From Acidobacteriota bacterium (GTDB taxonomy: Bacteria > Acidobacteriota > Blastocatellia > Pyrinomonadales > Pyrinomonadaceae), in assembly GCA_023391155.1 (NCBI GenBank), contig JAEWBM010000074.1, forward strand, positions 1 through 13,173: a stretch of 13,173 bases of DNA, in the 5' to 3' direction. The notes under the pieces are model-generated. The model did no database searches. It was not told the origin of the DNA and was given only the letters and a program-made list of their open reading frames with translations. This document shows positions 13,089 to 13,173 of the stretch, piece after piece; positions within the stretch are counted from its first letter, which is position 1; each line of letters opens with the position of its first letter. The position numbers and the translations under genes are program-made.

Positions 13089-13111
13089 GTATCGTTTTGC
13101 GATAGATCCTC
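13089..13111 (-). promoter_or_regulatory. SD separated from ATG by a small hairpin
   Basis: GAGGA (13111-13107) is 19 bases before the ATG, too far for normal use, but TATCG-CAAAA-CGATA (13104-13090) between them can fold and bring it to about 5 bases. This may regulate or simply permit initiation; the stem is only 5 bp. Confidence -1.
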
Positions 13112-13120
13112 GATACAAAA

Positions 13121-13149
13121 ATCATAATGTTTAATGGATTTTTTGACAA
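13121..13149 (-). promoter_or_regulatory. Sigma70-type promoter of the 304-aa gene
   Basis: TTGTCA (13149-13144) and TATGAT (13126-13121) are separated by exactly 17 bases, each with five of six matches to the consensus. Start of transcription should be near 13113, giving a leader of about 26 bases. It is the best promoter in the window and may drive the tyrosine-related genes to its left. The remaining 24 bases to the window end show nothing. Confidence -1.
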
Positions 13150-13173
13150 ATATCTTTTTTGAGCGGCGTGGCG

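Overview
The window is a 13.2 kb bacterial chromosomal segment in which every gene I can support lies on the minus strand. It therefore reads from right (13173) to left (1). High GC in the metabolic genes, fumarylacetoacetase beside a conserved unnamed protein, an IS200-like REP transposase with its own hairpin repeats, a lysine/serine-rich histone-H1-like protein and several short dispersed repeats fit Acidobacteriota, perhaps Blastocatellia/Pyrinomonadaceae. That placement is inference from gene content and style only.

Layout in transcription order. (1) 13149-12173: a good sigma70-type promoter, then a conserved 304-residue protein of unknown function. (2) 12128-11278: a REP-transposase unit (REPtron). 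A Y1/HUH transposase is flanked by inverted sets of two hairpin types, with about four and a half units on the right and about one and a half on the left. It separates the 304-residue gene from fahA. (3) 11267-9322: fahA (last step of tyrosine degradation), then an overlapping DUF433/DUF5615 antitoxin-toxin pair. (4) 9242-5957: fdhD and a YdeP/FdhF-type molybdopterin oxidoreductase, with short tandem repeats at both ends of the latter. (5) 5902-4517: purF of the Bacillus type (propeptide and iron-sulfur cluster ligands). (6) 4492-2170: five small genes of lower GC, including one SUKH (SMI1/KNR4) immunity-type protein and a translationally coupled pair. Three copies of a second, unrelated three-hairpin repeat lie among them. 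It looks like an orphan immunity-gene cluster with no toxin in the window. (7) 1891-447: a histone-H1-like protein, a general-stress FMN-binding protein and a small charged protein, probably a stress or nucleoid set. (8) 323-1: the 5' part and most of the body of tmRNA (ssrA), cut by the window edge.

The strongest points for a second look are the REPtron with covarying hairpins, the second hairpin-repeat family with a compensatory base-pair change beside the immunity-like genes, the conserved 304-residue protein linked to fahA, and -10-like hexamers placed 6-7 bases before the start codons of fdhD, purF and the DUF433 gene, which suggest leaderless transcripts. I found no clearly new defence system.
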